From assembly GCA_029061465.1 (NCBI GenBank), contig JAIDRY010000120.1, positions 1 through 34,376 on the forward strand: a stretch of 34,376 nucleotides of DNA, read 5' to 3'. Under the pieces are notes generated by a model. The model saw only the letters and a program-made list of their open reading frames with translations, ran no database searches and had not been told where the DNA came from. This DNA is from Clostridia bacterium. Lineage in GTDB: Bacteria; Bacillota; Clostridia; Christensenellales; Borkfalkiaceae. The position numbers and the translations under genes are program-made. Below are positions 33,888-34,376 of this stretch, one piece after another (within the stretch, counting starts at the first letter, position 1; the number at the start of each line of letters is the position of its first letter).

Positions 33888-33926
33888 GACATCTTAGTAA
33901 TCTAAGAATATAATATCATTACTAAG
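33873..33926. promoter_or_regulatory. XRE operator cluster (CTAAG half-sites)
   Basis: Four CTAAG half-sites lie at 33873-33877, 33893-33897 (reverse), 33902-33906 and 33922-33926. They form TCTTAG-N4-CTAAGA in the spacer of the plus-strand promoter, and a longer dyad CTTAGTAAT-N16-ATTACTAAG that spans its -10 box and start site. Binding here would block the plus-strand promoter; the first half-site lies within the spacer of the XRE gene's own promoter. Confidence 0.65.
33886..33914 (+). promoter_or_regulatory. perfect promoter of 85-residue gene
   Basis: TTGACA (33886-33891), 17-bp spacer, TATAAT (33909-33914). +1 is near 33921, leaving a 22-nt leader with GAGGT before ATG. It is overlapped by the CTAAG dyads. 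Confidence 0.8.
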
Positions 33927-33942
33927 CAGATACGAGGTATAT

Positions 33943-34200
33943 ATGAAAAGCGCAATCGACGAGCTGATTTTAAAAAACAGTACATTTATGGAAAACGTTA
34001 CACTCAACGAAACGTACTGGCAGTTAATAAATAATTGCAATGAAATATATTGTAAACTTAAAGAAACTTTAAATGAAAAGCAAGTCGAGCTTCTTGATAA
34101 ACTTATATATAACCACGAGGGCTTAGAAGCCGAGGCAAGCGAACTTAATTTACTACACGGTTTCAAAGCTGGAATAAGACTTATGATTGAGTGCTTATAA
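33943..34200 (+). CDS. DUF6809-like small helical protein
   Basis: 85 residues, predicted mostly alpha-helical and cytoplasmic. The middle LNEKQVELLDKLI and the end LLHGFKAGIRLMIECL recall the DUF6809 family, small clostridial proteins often found beside XRE regulators. The function of that family is not known to me; the match is from memory of the pattern. SD GAGG five bases before ATG. It is divergent from the XRE gene, with operators over its promoter, and is followed by a strong terminator. Confidence 0.85.
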   Translation: MKSAIDELILKNSTFMENVTLNETYWQLINNCNEIYCKLKETLNEKQVELLDKLIYNHEGLEAEASELNLLHGFKAGIRLMIECL

Positions 34201-34216
34201 TTCTTCAAATATAAAA

Positions 34217-34254
34217 TAAAAGGTATAGCGTTTGCTATACCTTTTACTTTTTTT
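34217..34254 (+). terminator. shared terminator between 85-residue gene and 5S rRNA
   Basis: A 13-bp stem (TAAAAGGTATAGC/GCTATACCTTTTA) with loop GTTT is followed by CTTTTTTT on the plus strand. On the minus strand the stem is followed by TTTTAT, so it can also end the rRNA operon, whose 5S gene lies about 12 bp away. Confidence 0.88.
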
Positions 34255-34258
34255 GAAA

Positions 34259-34372
<114 letters not shown>

Positions 34373-34376
34373 ATGG

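Noticed and set aside
33943-34200. Antitoxin or toxin of a toxin-antitoxin pair
   Set aside because: No known toxin motif; the pattern fits DUF6809-like proteins better, and the genes are divergent, not an operon as in typical pairs.

Overview
The window looks like a chromosomal piece of an anaerobic, gut-type member of the Bacillota (class Clostridia). The evidence is AGGAGG-type ribosome sites, very consensus-like TTGACA/TATAAT promoters, many surface lipoproteins, Ig-like, GLUG and InlB-type repeats, CBM26 starch-binding modules, and proteins ending in a membrane segment plus RKR-type tail. An uncultured Christensenellales-like lineage would fit, but this is only an impression. No phage, transposon, CRISPR array or tRNA was seen. 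The right edge runs into a ribosomal RNA operon (5S rRNA, minus strand).

Region 1 (1-21660, minus strand) is a dedicated starch/alpha-glucan locus, read right to left from one good promoter (TTGACG-17-TAAACT at 21619-21647). The order is: a giant lipoprotein of about 4,130 residues built from Ig-like and other beta repeats and ending in a CBM26-like starch-binding module; a lipoprotein GH13 alpha-amylase; a lipoprotein with fibronectin-like and GLUG repeats and a CBM26-like insertion; a membrane-anchored protein with two CBM26-like modules and four copies of a repeat also found in the giant protein; and the first 483 codons of a secreted type I pullulanase cut by the window edge. The last four genes are 10, 1 and 17 bp apart. 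A 146-bp gap with a strong hairpin separates the giant gene from the amylase. The proposed job is to hold starch at the cell surface and cut alpha-1,4 and alpha-1,6 links there, a Gram-positive counterpart of Sus-like systems without SusC/D and without visible dockerins or LPXTG anchors.

Region 2 (21700-29760, minus strand) holds three separately terminated surface-protein genes: a small lipoprotein of unknown function, a transglutaminase-fold protein with a C-terminal membrane anchor, and an M60-like (mucinase/enhancin-type) metallopeptidase with an F5/8C-like domain, a beta-helix and a Cys-containing C-terminal sorting tail. The last two have their own promoters.

Region 3 (29797-33014) is a three-gene operon (hexapeptide acetyltransferase, alpha/beta hydrolase, lipoprotein flavodoxin) divergent from a LysR-type regulator. 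Both divergent promoters are near-perfect, and both place the predicted transcription start exactly on the A of the ATG, so both messages are predicted to be leaderless. A TTGAC-N11-GTCAA dyad covers the operon promoter.

Region 4 (32988-34376) holds inorganic pyrophosphatase, a 65-residue XRE repressor divergent from an 85-residue DUF6809-like protein with a cluster of CTAAG operator half-sites between them, a shared bidirectional terminator, and the 5S rRNA gene. Every gene-free gap is shorter than 300 bp; each is covered by a promoter, hairpin or operator entry below, or described with its neighbouring gene.
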